64,000 nucleotides of DNA from Chaunax sp. Z400 (GCA_037577475.1 CM075186.1:3243001-3307000), one strand, 5' to 3'; counted from the first letter of the stretch, positions 47,721-61,922 are shown. Program-made: numbers and translations. The notes: generated from the sequence alone by a model not told the origin.

Positions 47721-48753
47721 AAATATTTTAGATTTCTGACTTTAAAGCCATAAAATCATCACTGAAGCACATTAACCAACCTAAAGTCTCATATTTAAGT
47801 CACCTGACCACATAATAATCCTGCTTTTCGTCACATTCATCAACCGGGGCCTATAGTGCATGATACTCTGTAGAGACATTGTGTGTTTAAATCCACTGAC
47901 AGCAGATTGTGTTTCAGCGCTCCAGCAGCTGTGTAAGTGACACACAACGACAGCGAGCAGACGCCTGCTTTACGCTAAGAGTCGACAGCCGTTCACCAAA
48001 TGCAAAGAGATGTAGCGATTACCACCGGCAACCAGCTGTCATCACACTGAGCCACATCACACACACACATGAGACAGGCTGGCACGTGGGCAAACACACA
48101 CACAAATACCTGTAAAGGCAAATAAAATAAACCAGTTGTCATGGTCATTACATACATGTAGCTCATTATGTACTCAAGCATTCATTCAGCTCCGTAAACA
48201 ACCCTCTTTATGGCCATTCATGCGTCATACTCAGTCCAAGATTACACATCTTCCAGCACACATATTTCGGTTTCCACTGTGGCTGTGGCATCGCGCATCA
48301 TGGAAACCCCCAACCCTGCACCGGCTATCTGAAGGATTTGAACCAGGCCAGAGTTGGCGATGCCAAGTCTTCCCCGCCCCCCCCCTACTTCCTTTCCTCC
48401 CCTTGCCATATCCCAATTTGAACTTACTCCTGGTGTGGCCGGCACGCCCTGGCTCCTTCAATCCCATCAGCCCTGCTTAGGGCCAGCTGCCCACCGGTCT
48501 CGTGCGTAGCTGCAGTGTCTTAAAGGATCTCCCTGCCGCTAAAGCCACTTAAGCACAAAGCACGTCAGCCAAGTTAGGTTCAGTGTTGACGGCACATCCC
48601 GAAAGATCAAACGTCACCGTCTCATGGCCGGCTTCTCCATGGCTGGCCCTTCGCCCGCTCTGCTCACTACGGCAAGCTGCCAGGACAGAAGGGGTGGGGG
48701 TGACTGTACCACAGGCAGAGATGATTATATGGACTATAGGAAGCTGCCCAAAT
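47721..48753. other. No gene recognised
   Basis: Non-coding by inspection. The C/G-richer part near 48250-48720 has open frames on both strands but no recognisable domain. Confidence 0.4.
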
Positions 48754-48960
48754 AAGGGGCTGTTTACACGACAACCGCTTTACCCAAAAATGGTAAACTT
48801 TTGCTGCGTTTTGGCTGGTCGTTTACATGACAACGACGTTTTCATGGCCTGAAAACGGGCTCCAGAGTGGAATCTTTTGAAAACGCCACAATGGGCAAAA
48901 CGCAACTCCTCTGAAAACGATGACATCACTGCGCCGGTTGACGGGATGAGGTGCAGAGGA
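48754..48960. repeat. Dispersed GTTTACACGACAAC repeat, copy 2
   Basis: Reads AAGGGGCTGTTTACACGACA, GCTGCGTTTTGGCTGGTCGT and GGGCAAAACGCAACTCCTCT, in the same orientation as the copy at 41562. Confidence 0.75.
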
Positions 48961-49267
48961 GATCAGAGGTCCTGTTGTCTACATTTTTATCTACTTTTTT
49001 CTGGCCTATGTAAACTTCCATGTTGATAAAAAAAGAAATTCATTGATGTTGGATTACTGTTTCAACTATAAGCAAAACAGTGATGCACAAAAAGCAGTTC
49101 CCTGTAACTAAATGTTCTTTCCAAAGATGTAATCTAAAGGTAAAGGAATGCATAAACACATTTACTGTTCTGGATACTTTCAGTAAACAGCAGGACACAA
49201 TATTTGACCATCTGCAGTGCAAAAGCTTGCCAGTGGGTAATGGGTCCAAGCCAGATGGGGAATGAAC

Positions 49268-49720
49268 AGATAGATAGATACTTTATTGATCCTTTGCAGG
49301 AAGTTACAGACATAACACTGGATAAAAAACACTCTGACATCAAACACATCTATCTACGTCAACACAAGGCACAAACATAAACTTCTAAAATGTACTAATA
49401 AATAACAATAAATGATGACGAATAACAGGATACCCAGTGCTCAGGAAGTAGTGCACATAAAAAACTATTGCACTAAAAACAAAATGAGGTACAGTATGTC
49501 ATGAATAGTAAAATACTTTAAAATACTGTAGCATGTAGGGACTGTAGTGAAATAAAAGATTGCACACTAAATTATTTCACATTAAACAGTCTGATAGCAA
49601 CTGGCAGGAAGGACGTCCGGCTGCGTTCAGTCCTGGTCCTCGGTGGGATCAGCCTGCGGCTGAAGGTGCTCTGACGAAACATCCTCCAGGGCATGCAGGG
49701 TGTGCTGAACACTCCAAGAT
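49268..49720 (-). mobile_element. 3' end of a LINE
   Basis: On the minus strand, a short frame near 49590-49680 reads SRRLIPPRTRTERSRTSFLP followed by VAIRLFN. This is the usual C-terminal tail of fish LINE ORF2 proteins. It is followed by a long AT-rich 3' UTR and a tail GGATCAATAAAGTATCTATC at 49268-49290. No reverse-transcriptase core is present, so it is a 5'-truncated copy. Confidence 0.65.
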
Positions 49721-52700
49721 GAACCTATGAGTGAATCCCTGTAACTTACAGCCAATTCCCCCATCAATGTCTAGAATTATTCAATATCAAAACCATTTCC
49801 TAAAAGCAACTAAATTAAATACGGTTAATACGTTGTCTTAATTCCAATCTATGTGTGAATCATTGTAACAGCCCTCAGGAATCTACAGTCAAAGCATAAC
49901 AAGTCATAACAAAAGTTAATTGTAGTTAATATTATATTTCTTTTTTTTTGACGTAACTTTCTAGATAAAGGTTTGTGCTTGGCTCATCCAAACGTGTGGT
50001 CACTTACATTCTTATCACTATCATTATTTGTATGTTTTTGTGCTCCGTGTGAATAAACACTTCTGTGTCTTGCTTGAAAGTGCTGAATCTTCAGTGTTTG
50101 TGTGAAAAATTTACTTCCTGGCACCTGAATCATGAATTAGCCACAACACAGGGTTCTTTCCCATTTAACCCCCCCCTCTCTGTTCAGGAAGACTGGCCAC
50201 GAGGTCATGAGGTTACAGCCTGTTTAGCGAAGAGGGACACTGACGGTGAGACACGGCCCAGACCAGAGGCCCCCTGGTAGAAAGTAACCAATGGTTCATC
50301 AGACTTTCTTCTGATACAGAGCGGGTACTGGGTCTAAACTAAAGGTTTACCAAACTAATCCGCCGTGATACTTCCATGGAGTATCGTAAAAATCAAGAGT
50401 TCATGAAGGGTAAAAAATGCCAGATGAAAATAAGATATCTTGGTGATAGAATCTCCACATGCATGACCAATTAAATCAGAAGAAGAATACGGTTCTCTTG
50501 GGAATCAGAGAGGAAGAGACCTAATCAAATCAATCAATTCACTCTAGAAGAGATTCCCTCCTTTTGTCATGCTATTGATGGCTTCCCAAACGGGTGAAAT
50601 CCATTATGAGCTATCAATCGCTGACCGATCTGTGGTCTGGTGGGTCCTCTTTGATGTCAAGAACAAAGGCTTCCTATTGGGTTACACAGGTCAGGATTGA
50701 TGGTGCATGAAATCAAGGCCTCGCAGGGGAAAACAGGGGAAGACTCTCCTCTTCCCATGGGAAGATCGCCGTTTCCCCATAACATGCCTTCACGCTAAAA
50801 CTCCTGGAAAGCCGTTTATGCCTCGAACGACTAGAGAACCGTCAGATGTAAGTGATCTTCAAAGCAGGACTCGAGGTTCAGAGTCTTCCTCTGATGGCAA
50901 AGCAAGAACCAAGATGGCTAAGTCCTTTTCCTGCAGCATTTTGGCTGCTCTGCTCGCTTTGTCTTGTCTGTCATCTCCTTCCTCTCTTCCTTACCCTCCC
51001 TTTCTCCAATCTGTGGATAGACATGCTGAAAGATGGACCCGGGACATGCAGACCCAGGAGTGGGGAAGGGTGAAAGGAGTGCAGAAAACGGGGAGAGCAA
51101 GGAGAAAAGTGTGGATCTGGAGGGAAAGATGCCAGAAGAAGGGGGGGGGACCAGCAACGGCTGCCAGATACAAAGTGTTTCTCCTCACGGGTGAAGGAGA
51201 GATGTCTGATTCCGGGAATGTGTGGGCCTGAGTTCTTCAACACCTGGTGGGGATTATAGGGAGTAGAACGGGTGGGAGTTGGGGGTAACTGTTGTGTGCT
51301 GGAGGAAGTACTTTTTCTTCTCTTTTGGCAAGATTGGAGGTAGATTAGAGGTTTGGAGCGGAGGTTGAGGAAGTGCAGCTTTTCCAAAACATTTTCGAAC
51401 ACAATAAAAACATCAGGGTCATTAAAGGTGATCCAGGCAGGTGAAATAATGTTGTTGTTTTTTTAATGGTATTCTACATTTTTCTTATCAATGAATCTCA
51501 TTGTTTATTGTTTATTCATTAGGATCCCCATTAGCTGCCACCAAGGCAGCATGACGTTTAAAGGGGATTTAAAGGGATTTTTTTAATGAATATTTTTAAA
51601 TAATTTCCTTTTTTCGACTCTATTTCAGATTTGCTACAGCATCAGTTCATACAAACAAATTGACTACTACCCTTTCCTAACAGTAGCTGCCTTAAAATTG
51701 TGGAACAAATGATGAGTAAGACCTGATGGTTCTAATGGGATTCCTGTAATGGTGCTCTTCTTTCTGTCTGATTTTGTTTTAAGCAGTTCACTGATAAGCA
51801 CATCATCCATCTCTAAGCATTATTAAGGATTCCTGTCATGATATTGACCCTTTACCAAATCATTCGTTTTCAGTGTGGCTATGGCCACGAGGAAGGTTAC
51901 AGAGTGTGTTTTAGGTGCAATACTGAATTTAAACTTAAATGGCTTTTAAAGCGACTCAATTGATCTGGATATTTATTTACCATTTTCATTTGGTGGTTGA
52001 TTACTGGTTGTGGCTTTCAGTGATCCACCAGGACCACCTGATAGTTCTGCGTCTAATTTTAGAAAAATCAGGGACTCTGACAGGAGCTTGATGCGGAGAG
52101 CAGGTTGAGGTGATCCAGGTGGGGAGAGGAGACTCTCCAGGTTACAGCAGAAGATTGGGAGTGACATTTAGTGGAAAGGTCAACAAACCATACGGGAGGC
52201 TGAAAGACGAAAGCTGTGGCTGCGACACAACAGCCGTCCTCATTAAAATCTTTCCCTTGAGCTCGAAACTCTGTCATTTTCCATCAAGCTAAAGCAAAAC
52301 GGAGAGATTTTATTTCGCCGTGTTTTGAGACGTAAAGCTGTTTTTGTGCTGGAGGTTTGTTTTTACAAAAAGTGGTATTTTCCTGAGGAAGAGTAGGGTG
52401 TTTTCCACGTGTTTGAATATTTTGTTGATTTTCTGTGTGCTGTAATGTAATGGAGGGCGGCACGGTGGCGCACCAATGTTTTGTCTTCTTTTTATCATTT
52501 TATTAAGAGGATTTAGACCCAGAAAAATGACTTCCCCCTTCCTTTTAGATAATCCAAAATTCATAAACATCACTGTGGCGAACTGACAAAAAATAAATGT
52601 CTTCTCAAGATAAAACAGTTTCTTCATCATGTGCACAGACAGTTGAATGTTCATCTTAGGAGTAAAAACAGTATGAGAGAGAGAGCAGCAGGGAAGCGAA

Positions 52701-53768
52701 AGCCGTTCAGCAGCAGCAGAATGAACGCAGGCAGGTGTCCTGTCAATCCAATCAGGGAGTGTAAGCAGGATGGAGGGATAAGAGAAGAGAGGGTGAAAGA
52801 AACAAGGGATCAGGCAGTCGGAGGACAGGATACCCTGCTGTCACATAAGTGAGCTGCACCAGAGGTGCATTGTGGGAGCTGACCCAATGGCCCAAAAATG
52901 CTGAATAGGGACGTTTGGCTTAGTGTGGTGCTGAAAGTACTCGAATGGACAAAGTGATCGGCAACATCCATTCAAATTATCTACATGTGTGTTAGTGTAA
53001 AATACTGGTGGCCGTGATGTGATGAATTTACTTAATTTCTCTAGAATTATGCTCACGTATTTGCCTCTAAATAGGATGATCAGGTCCTCTAAAAGCCTTT
53101 CAGTGTGAATCCAGTTATGCTTTATCACATTTTACTTTATTATTTAAGAAAAGTGTTATTGTTTTCATCTTTACTGTATATTATTTAGGATTTAAATAAA
53201 ACAGATTTATTATAATGTTATTTATTATCATTTATTTTTGTGCAAAAACAAAGTTCTTTGCTATAGGTTTGACTTTCAAACATTATTTTCTCACATTTGT
53301 AGCCCTCAATTTGGAATGTTTATTTTAATCTATAGACTCAATATGTATTGACTTCAGTCGGTGATGTCCTGACTCACACACACCAAAAACCATAAAGCAT
53401 TTAAAAAAAAATTGCACTCATTTGCTCCACCAAATTAGGAACTTTTGAAATTTTTCTTTGACAAACATTAAGCTTCATTCTCATCTTAAGCATCATCAAA
53501 CAACTTCCTGAGCATATGGGTGAAGCTGAGGAGAGTGTTGTAAAAAATGTTCTATCTATCCTCACCTCAGATGAGGACTGTTCAGAGACAGGCTGTGACG
53601 GCAGGCTTAGAGAAAAACCATTAACTAGGAGAGGATCCTCGAGTCTGCATCCAAACACATGACTGAACAGACACATGGAGGTCCGATGAGAGAGGGAGGA
53701 AGGGATGGAGGAAAGTAAGGAAGAGACAGATGAACAGAGATGATCCAATTAACACACTTACTCAAATG

Positions 53769-53854
<86 letters not shown>

Positions 53855-56800
53855 TCGGAGGAGCTGAGGGGGAAAGTTTTATTTTTCACTTCATCAGCGA
53901 GGTTACAAATGTTCTATTGTTCTTTTCAGCCTAAAAGACGAACATGAATTCTGCTTTTCTTCTGGCACAGAGCCTACAAGTCCCAGCATGCAATGTGTCT
54001 GAGATAATCAATGGAAAGCTGGTGAGCTTCTTATCACATCTGCCAAATGAAAGAAAGCATTCCTGGAATTCTGGAATTCACAGATTCAGAGCTGAATCTA
54101 CAGGTTCTCTTAATCATCACCTCAGCCCTAAATTATTATTATTGTTATTTGAGTAACTGATTAACCAATGAGACCAATAAAATGATGAAAACTGTCCATC
54201 GCATTGACCTTGGGCCTAAGGTGACACCTGCAGATGTTTTGTCTGACTAACCATAAGAAACATATTAAGTTTATGATGATACAAACTTGAGGGAAAAATC
54301 ACTTTTTTCACAGATTTGACCTGGTGATACAGCACAAGAAAAGTTAAGTTAAAGGTGAGGTTAAAAAACAAAAACAAAGTTAAAAGCAAAAATGATATAC
54401 AACTGATAATGATAAAAATATGCTACAGTATGATACAAATATAAGATATACGGTGGCTTATTGCCTGGAAAATATTGAGCATATTGCAAAAAAAAGCACC
54501 ATGTGTTCATATTGAGAAACGACATACTGTATGTGAGAAATGACTAAATGTTGGCAGTTTTGCTGGGTAAATTATTTAAATGTGTCATAAATTCTCAAAA
54601 TACAGTGGTGGAAGTCAATATATGTCCTGTAATGGACTAATAAATGAGTCCGTTAAGCACGACACTAGTTTTAATGTCTGCAGACAATAATTGAAGTTAT
54701 GAGTATGAGTCATGTGATGGGTGTGGATAATCGTTGAATGATTTCAATGTCAAAGTAAAATCTTGCAACTTAAAGAAATCAAGCAGTTACAATTGTACCT
54801 ATTTTTTTGCCACATCCACAGCTCAGAGGTCGGAAATGCTGCTAAAGTCTGATGGAAAGCTGAAACTAATGGGATAAACTTTGGAATTTGTTTATGCTGG
54901 TGTAGATGGAGGAGAGAGGGAAGAAAAGAAGCCAATGAAACTCAGCCAGACTCAACAGCCAAAAAAATCATAGTGGAAGAAAAACTAGCTCCCAATGATT
55001 GATACAGGGAAACAGCATTTGATGAAAAAAATAATAAAAATGAATGTTTTTAGATGCAAATCATACATGGAACATATTCCACTACTAAATGGACAAACCC
55101 ACAAAAATATAGGTTTCGCAAATATGCCTTTTTCTATTTAAACATTCATTTAGCATATGCAATATTTACTGTCTGGAGTGAGTGTGTGCTCTGCAGCATG
55201 TGGCCTTCTGTTTGTTTTGAATATGTTTTTGATGCAGCTAATTTTTTGTGTGTTTTTTTTTAATTAAAAGGCCATATAGAAATTTTGATCATATTTAAAA
55301 AAAAAACCAAATATTAATTAATTAATCGGTGACACCTGGAGTAACGTACAGTAAAGTAATAAAGTAAATAAAGTAGAACAAATTCAACATATATAATCCA
55401 TGAACATGTAACTATAATATAATTACAGTATATTTTTTCAAATTTATTTTCCTCTATTGGCCACTGAATTTTGCCTCAAACAAAAGTTTGCTTATATTGA
55501 AACTAATTACAACTTATTTCCACAGATGCAATGTAAATAAACACACAAATACATTGTTTGTTTTTCAAGTCAAATTCTTACATTGTTGGGAGTTTAAAAA
55601 AATCCCACAAAGGTGATTCTAGACACAAAATAAAAACAAACTGGAGGCCATGACAGGAGTCCAGCTCACCAAACAGGCTGTACAGTGGATGGACAGGATG
55701 GGAGGATGTGTGATCCACTAGACTGACCTTTGCCATAAATGGCTCTCGACCAATAACACGCCAAGATGCCAGGAAGTTCATGACTTCCTGAGGAAAGGAA
55801 ACTCGAACCACATTTGCCCCCTTGTCCCAAAGAAAAAGGAAACGGATGAATCAACTGAAAACTGAGCCATGTCGGAAGCCCAGCAGCATTTACAGGAGGG
55901 AAGTTGGATGTTTTTTGTTTTTTTTTACTTTTCTGGGGAAAAGTTAAAAAGTGAGTTGAAAAAACTGTCAGTCTGGTAAGGAAGTCAAACTGCATCTGTG
56001 TTGCTGTGCTGCAGACTCTGTTGAGTTTATTAACGCTCCTCCAATGTAGATTTGCTGAACCACCTCTGTGATCTTATTCTGTAGTGTTGATTTTGAAAAG
56101 TTGCACCAACAACTACTGCCCTGGCATGCATACTGCACAGTTTTCAATCATGTTTGTGCATCCATGTGTTTGGGGATTGTTCTGAAAATGATGCAAATGA
56201 TGTGAACACAAACTTTTATAAAACACAAAGAAAAAACACTGTTGTGTAAATGGCGCCTACGACAGTTGTGTGTTCTCTATAGCGGCACAAACTATTTGCA
56301 TACAGGGAACATTTTATGGTCACCGGACATGTTATGTAAATGTCTTAAACAAAGGTATGCATGTAGGAAAAGTTGTTAACACAGTTAATGAGTTTTTCCT
56401 GGAAAATGATAGCATTAGTAAAAAAGCACCCTGTTGTCGCCTTTGGGGCTTATTGAACTGTAAGAAGGTTATGAACATTAGTCGACTGTATGTGATGGAA
56501 GTAAAACTATTAAGGGTTCAGTTCACTGTGTCCAAGATACAAGAAACAAATAACATTTTATTGGCCCTCAGAGGAAGGGAAAAGATCGATCCTGTCGTCA
56601 GAGGCCTTGAGCAGACACATCCCTCTGTTTCCTGTGAAAGACAGGAACAGGAAGGTAAAAATGAGAGAGACAGAAAATCAACTCGGGGATCAAATGACAA
56701 CAAACAGATCAGGCAGGAGCGGAGGTCCCTTTGAACCTTCCCCCGTGCGGAAGTCAGCTTTTTTTTTTTTCCCCTCACTTTTTTTCTCCCACCTCTCCCC

Positions 56801-57318
56801 CTTTTCACCGGAGATAAGCTTTCAACACACTAAGCCTTGTAAAAACAGGCCACGAGTGTTTAAGCTGAGACCAGACTGCAAAGATGTCCCAGCATGCCTT
56901 GCTGCGTGAGGCGACTGCCGCTCAGGACCACATACCTCATTTTGTTATCATTTTGAGACTAAAAGCAGCAAAGAAAATTAACCAATGATGAGTCTGACAT
57001 GATGGTCGCAAGTCTAGAATAAAATACACTACAATACAAACAGGATAGAAAGCCTTTATTGTTCCCCGCAAAGTTCCACAAATATGCTTCTTTCTCTTTA
57101 ACCATTCATTTAGCATATTAAGCATCTACAGTCACACATCTTCAAAATAAAATAAAAGAACAAAAATAATAATTTAAGAAAATAATTATATAGTGGTGAG
57201 TGCACTTGAATGATGTTATTTTGCACACTTTGTGGAGTTTGCATCCCTCCGGGTTCTCCTTCTTCCTCCCACAATCCCAAAACATTCTATATATACAGTA
57301 TGTGGAATGGGAGACTCT
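49721..57318. other. Gene-free stretch
   Basis: No coding exon could be supported. It contains a GGCGGCACGGTGGCGCA repeat fragment near 52456, the (GA)n array at 53768 and AT-rich DNA. Open frames near 50700-51400 are on both strands and domain-free. Confidence 0.45.
53768..53850. repeat. (GA)n microsatellite
   Basis: About 40 GA units, with one AAA interruption near the start. Confidence 0.95.
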
Positions 57319-57437
57319 AAGGTCCTGTTTACTCAGCAGTGTCACCAAAAAACTGAAACCTTCTGTTGCATTTTGGCCGTCTGTTTACAAGAGAATGGCG
57401 TTTTCAGGGACTGGAAACGTAAAACAGTGAAATGAAA
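57319..57437. repeat. Dispersed GTTTACACGACAAC repeat, decayed copy 3
   Basis: Reads AAGGTCCTGTTTACTCAGCA, then GTTGCATTTTGGCCGTCTGT and GGCGTTTTCAGGGACTGGAA. It is more diverged and shorter than the copies at 41562 and 48754. Confidence 0.6.
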
Positions 57438-60341
57438 CTCATAAAAAACACAAATTTAGTTCTTCATGTTCGAAAAGGAGTAGGAAGAAGGAGACATTTA
57501 TTTATTCCTACCCCTTTTTCATCCACTCAAAATAAATTAATGTATTCTAACTCATAAACTGTCTCCCAATATAATATCTTCCCTATGTGATATACACCCA
57601 AATACACTCATCATGAAAGCAGAAATTCTTTTGTATATTTCTGCATGTTTCTCATCTAATTCCTCTGAATTTACGCCTTTAGGCCTCTAAAAATATTTAA
57701 GTCCAACAGGGGATTAGAAGTCCTTCTGTAGCTGACCTGCAAAACCCATAGACATACAATAGGCACCGAGACGATGATCCAGAGTCAACATGTATTGACA
57801 CTACGATTAGCTGATGATGTAAATATCCTCAAGAATGTCATCACACTGTCACGCCAAAGCAACATCAATGATCCATTGTGTGCCTGTGAGCTCCTGTTTA
57901 AATGATGTCATGACCTTGTGATGTTTATTGCCAATGATGATTATTATGCATTCAGTTAGTTTGTATATTCTGGCAGCTGAATGTCTTGCACAAGTTATTT
58001 TGTGCTGTAATTTTTTTACCATTATAAGGGCACCAGTGCATGTGATGGTTTGTGCTCTGCTGCTGCACACAGGTCAGCGTTTCCCTTTGCACAGCAGGTC
58101 AGGTCCGGGTGTATATCATAAAAAGCTGTGTTTCAGTTGCTACAATTTGTCCTATAAGACGTCTCCTGTGTTTGTTTCCTGTCAGACGCACAAAACAGGG
58201 ATTTTTATTTTACCAGATCAGCAGTATAAGAACTTTAACTGCCAATCATGTAAAACGTAAAAACGTTCTATGTTTTTTTTGTGTTGTTTTTTATGAGCGA
58301 GGCAACGGAAGCTGGTTGTTAAACCCTTCTGGCAAACAGGAGTCTTTTTTCTTTCTGGCTGAGGGAAAAGCCAAACAGAGACATTAAAAACAAACAGAGG
58401 AGCCACTAGTTGAACCGAGTGCAGGTTTCACTATTTGCTCATCCCGATCTGTGCCTATTTGAACAGGTGTCGCTGTCTGTGTGTGTCAATAGGTGTGCAC
58501 ATTAGATAAACTACAGCATATTACAGTTAAGGTCATATCCTGGGTCTCACTGTAACTCAATAGGCGTGGGTGCAGGGTCTCCCTCTCCTCTTTGCCTGTT
58601 GTTCTACTCTTTCCACTCCCTCCTCCTTTGTCCCCAGCCTCAGTTCATCACCTCATCCCCCTGAAGGGGGTTAACGGGGAAATTTCAGAAAAGATAATCC
58701 TCCTGTTTCGGCAGAAAGGCAGGAAGTGGTCAAAAACGAGGAGGAAGATGAGGAGAAGAGGAGGGTCTGCTGCAGTTCAGAGCAACAGATAATGTTTTCC
58801 ATCTGGTGCCACCTATGATGAAACAACTTCATCATGTGGAATGTAAGATGTAGGTAATTATTAGTCTCTGAAGGCTCAAAGGAATATTTTTGCATAAAGT
58901 AGCCCAAAGCCAGAATTTAGTTCTCGTCAGAAAGAGCATCTAGAACCCTGGAGGACGTTTCAGTTTCATCTAGAACTAGAATTACCAGAAGAGGAGAGCG
59001 ACTTTTCAGAACTATTACACTGCAAGGGAACTTTTAAATGAGCCAAGAAACAGTGTTGAACAGATACACGAACAGTTAAACCGCATGGCAGCAAACAGCG
59101 AACCAAAACAATCAGCATGGCAAGACAGCGCAGAGGTAAGGAAGAAAACGGGTGAACTGACCCTTTAAATGAATAAACAAATGTGAAAATACTACAATTT
59201 GTTTCCTCTTCGTAGGTTTGTTTTATGTTTTGTCGTGAACACTCATCGCATCAGGAGCAGATGATTGATATCAGATAAATAGTCCGTATTAGTTTGATAA
59301 ATCGACACACTAACAGCGATCAGAGCGCCGATATACTTCCACAAAAGGACAAACGTATGAATACAAGCACACAGTTCAGCAGTAAACTGTGAGCATGCCT
59401 TTGTTTGCTGGAAAATCAGCAGCCCCAGCTGGAAGAGCTCCTTCCTCAATATGAACAGGAAGCTCATCCTCCAGGAAGCTATCAACAGGTTACAGGATCG
59501 TGTTGGAAATGCACTAAAGGGACACACAAAGACTTTAAACTGTGCTGCTGTTCCCTCAATGTGAATGAGATGGAAGTGAAGGTGGAAACGGGCTGTTTAA
59601 TGTTTGTTTGTGACTCTCTCACTCCTGCCTTTGTGCAAAAAAACAAAAAAACAAAAAAACAAAAAAGGTTTTGCAACCAAGTTTGTTTGGGTGTTGCTTT
59701 GGTTCCATTTGTATGGAAACAGATTGAGGCCTTCAGGGAACATTTTTGCAAAGTGAGGTCATTTTGGATGATTCAAGGAGTCACTTTTGTGTTCAGTTCT
59801 ACCCGAATGACCCAGAATGACTCTCCATCAGGATCATATTGTGTTTTGTTCAGTGTATTTCAAAAGTTGAAATGAGGACTTTTCATCGATGCCATTGCTA
59901 AAAAAAAGTTGAGTTTGACGGTTGAGGTTTTAAGACTGTGTGGTGAAATACTCAAACCAGAACATATGAGAAGGTAGACTTTGATTCATGGAGCCCCTAA
60001 AGAGACATGAGCAAAAAATAAATAAATTTCATGCGCAGGAGAATCTGTCTGGTGAGCACGAGAAAGTTTCCCGTGCTCACGAGAAAGTACAGTATAGCGT
60101 GAACAGGCGAGCACCCAGTGCATTATGGTCCACGAGATTTCCGTGTGGAAATGACAGTAGGAGTTAGTCGAGCTTTACTTTAACCTTGGACTTCATTATA
60201 AGGACATTACTAAGTCCATCGCAGCAGAGCGAGGAGGCGTCTGGTTCTTCTAGAATTAAACAAACATTTAAATAGTCTTTATACTCCGGAGAAAGATTCA
60301 AAAATTGATAGCTTAGCTCTCAACTGACTGTCATGTAAATT
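57438..60341. other. No gene recognised
   Basis: AT-rich non-coding DNA. A short inverted motif around 60050-60090 (GAGCACGAGAAAG..CTCACGAGAAAG) suggests a decayed mobile element, without clear borders. Confidence 0.4.
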
Positions 60342-60820
60342 CAGGGGCGGATCCAGGGGCGGGGCCAGAGGGGCACTGACCCCAGCTGAAATCTGATTGG
60401 CCCCTGAAATGTCCCTGTCCTGTCACTTGTCAGTCTTTTTTTTCTGTTTGTTTACAACTTGAATACGTGACTGTGTCAAGTTTTTCTCCTCTAAACTGTT
60501 GTTGCACATAACTGTACATAATTGGAAAAAAGTGTCTTATGTTTTATATTTATTTATGCATCCTAGTTTAAAATTCAATAATTGCTAAACTTTTTTGATG
60601 TACAAAATGTGCTTGAAAAAGGCACAATTTACATAATATATTCAATTATGTGTGTCTTTACTAAAAGCTATGGAGCCAACAGCAAACAATGAATGACTGG
60701 TGAAATATTCTGTGTATACATCTTACTGAATGAGGAAATGTGCATGAATGTTGGACATATAGTTGGCCCCTTTGTAAAAAATGTGGCCCCTGATTTAGAA
60801 AAGTTCTAGATCCACCACTG
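60342..60820. mobile_element. Non-autonomous hAT element, complete, with target duplication
   Basis: The 479-bp element begins CAGGGGCGGATCCAGG and ends TCTAGATCCACCACTG, whose complement CAGTGGTGGATCTAGA pairs with the start. It is flanked by a perfect 8-bp duplication TGTAAATT (60334-60341 and 60821-60828). The 8-bp duplication and CAG..CTG ends are hAT hallmarks. It has no transposase frame. Relatives lie at 25564 and 47610. Confidence 0.88.
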
Positions 60821-61869
60821 TGTAAATTGAGTGGTAATTAATAGAGAATGAGATTAAGCTCTTGCTTAGAGGTAGTCACTGTATTTAAAGATTTGTCAAT
60901 GTGAGGCCAAGAAAAACAACAACAAGATGTGTGTAGGAAGAGGAGGATGGTGTTAAATTATTGGGATTTTTCTTTTGGAATCCATGTTTCTCATTTTGTA
61001 CGTCACCCTTCTTTTAAATGTTACATGAATACAACAACAACAACTCTCTCAACAAGTAGCACCAGTTTATGTAAGTGGGAGGGAGAAGAAGATGCAGGAG
61101 GAGAAAACCCAGTGCTTCCAGGGAGGAAGTGAAGGATGTGGTCGGGAGGGTTCCCCTTTGTGTGGCTTTTTCACCGCTTCCTGCCGACCCGGCCGCTTCG
61201 CTCACCACATCTCCGCTGCTGGAAAAACATAAACAGCTTAAGTCTCCGCACTGGGCGAGCACAAGCCAAAACATTTCAGTCACCGGTGGAGATGAGAGGC
61301 ACCGTGACACGTGTCACATGAACACGCTTTACCACGCAACACGCAAGAGTTACACGGGTCTAAGAGAGCACACTCCAACCAACTAAAACTGAAACAGGAC
61401 ACGTCAGGGATGATTTAGGGCAAACCCTAAGTTAATAGATACAATACATAACATAATATGCTGTCTTAGATTTTATATATTATATTAGATTCTCTCATTA
61501 GTAGGCAAATGTCACTTATATAGACGTCTTCATGTTTTCACCAATATGTTAAGAATGCAAACATATCACATACCACCGTATATGACTTGTTAAGAACAAC
61601 TAATTCACGTTTGAAACAGTATTTGTCAATATAATTATATTTATAAGAAGTGTATTCCAGGCAATATGCAGCACCGCTTGGTTTTAAAATGACAAATAAT
61701 TGCAAAGATGCAAACAGACCACCTGTGACTGCAAAGACAGAAGCAATACAAAAATGTACATGTGTAAAGAGACACACACACACATAAAGGTCATACAGCA
61801 GACAAGCGGCATCTGTTTTCATAGCTGCAGCTGTCCCGGTTGGATGTAACAGCCATATCCACATACACA

Positions 61870-61870
<1 letters not shown>

Positions 61871-61920
<50 letters not shown>
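61871..61920. repeat. (CA)n microsatellite inside the inverted copy
   Basis: About 24 CA units in the duplicated poc1b 3' UTR. Confidence 0.95.

Positions 61921-61922
<2 letters not shown>

Noticed and set aside
50707..51402. 174- and 143-codon frames on opposite strands
   Set aside because: They overlap each other in moderately GC-rich DNA, with no domain, no splice partner and no codon signal favouring either strand.
52452..52475. GGCGGCACGGTGGCGCA motif
   Set aside because: A phrase common in fish interspersed repeats, but too short here to define an element.
53401..53748. Ser-rich 115-codon minus-strand frame
   Set aside because: No similarity recognised and no exon structure. Composition follows the GA-rich plus strand.
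56270..56734. 154-codon plus-strand frame
   Set aside because: No recognisable domain, low-complexity end, and an overlapping minus-strand frame. Treated as chance.
59405..59875. 156-codon plus-strand frame
   Set aside because: Contains an AAACAAAAAAC simple run and no known domain; an overlapping minus-strand frame exists too.
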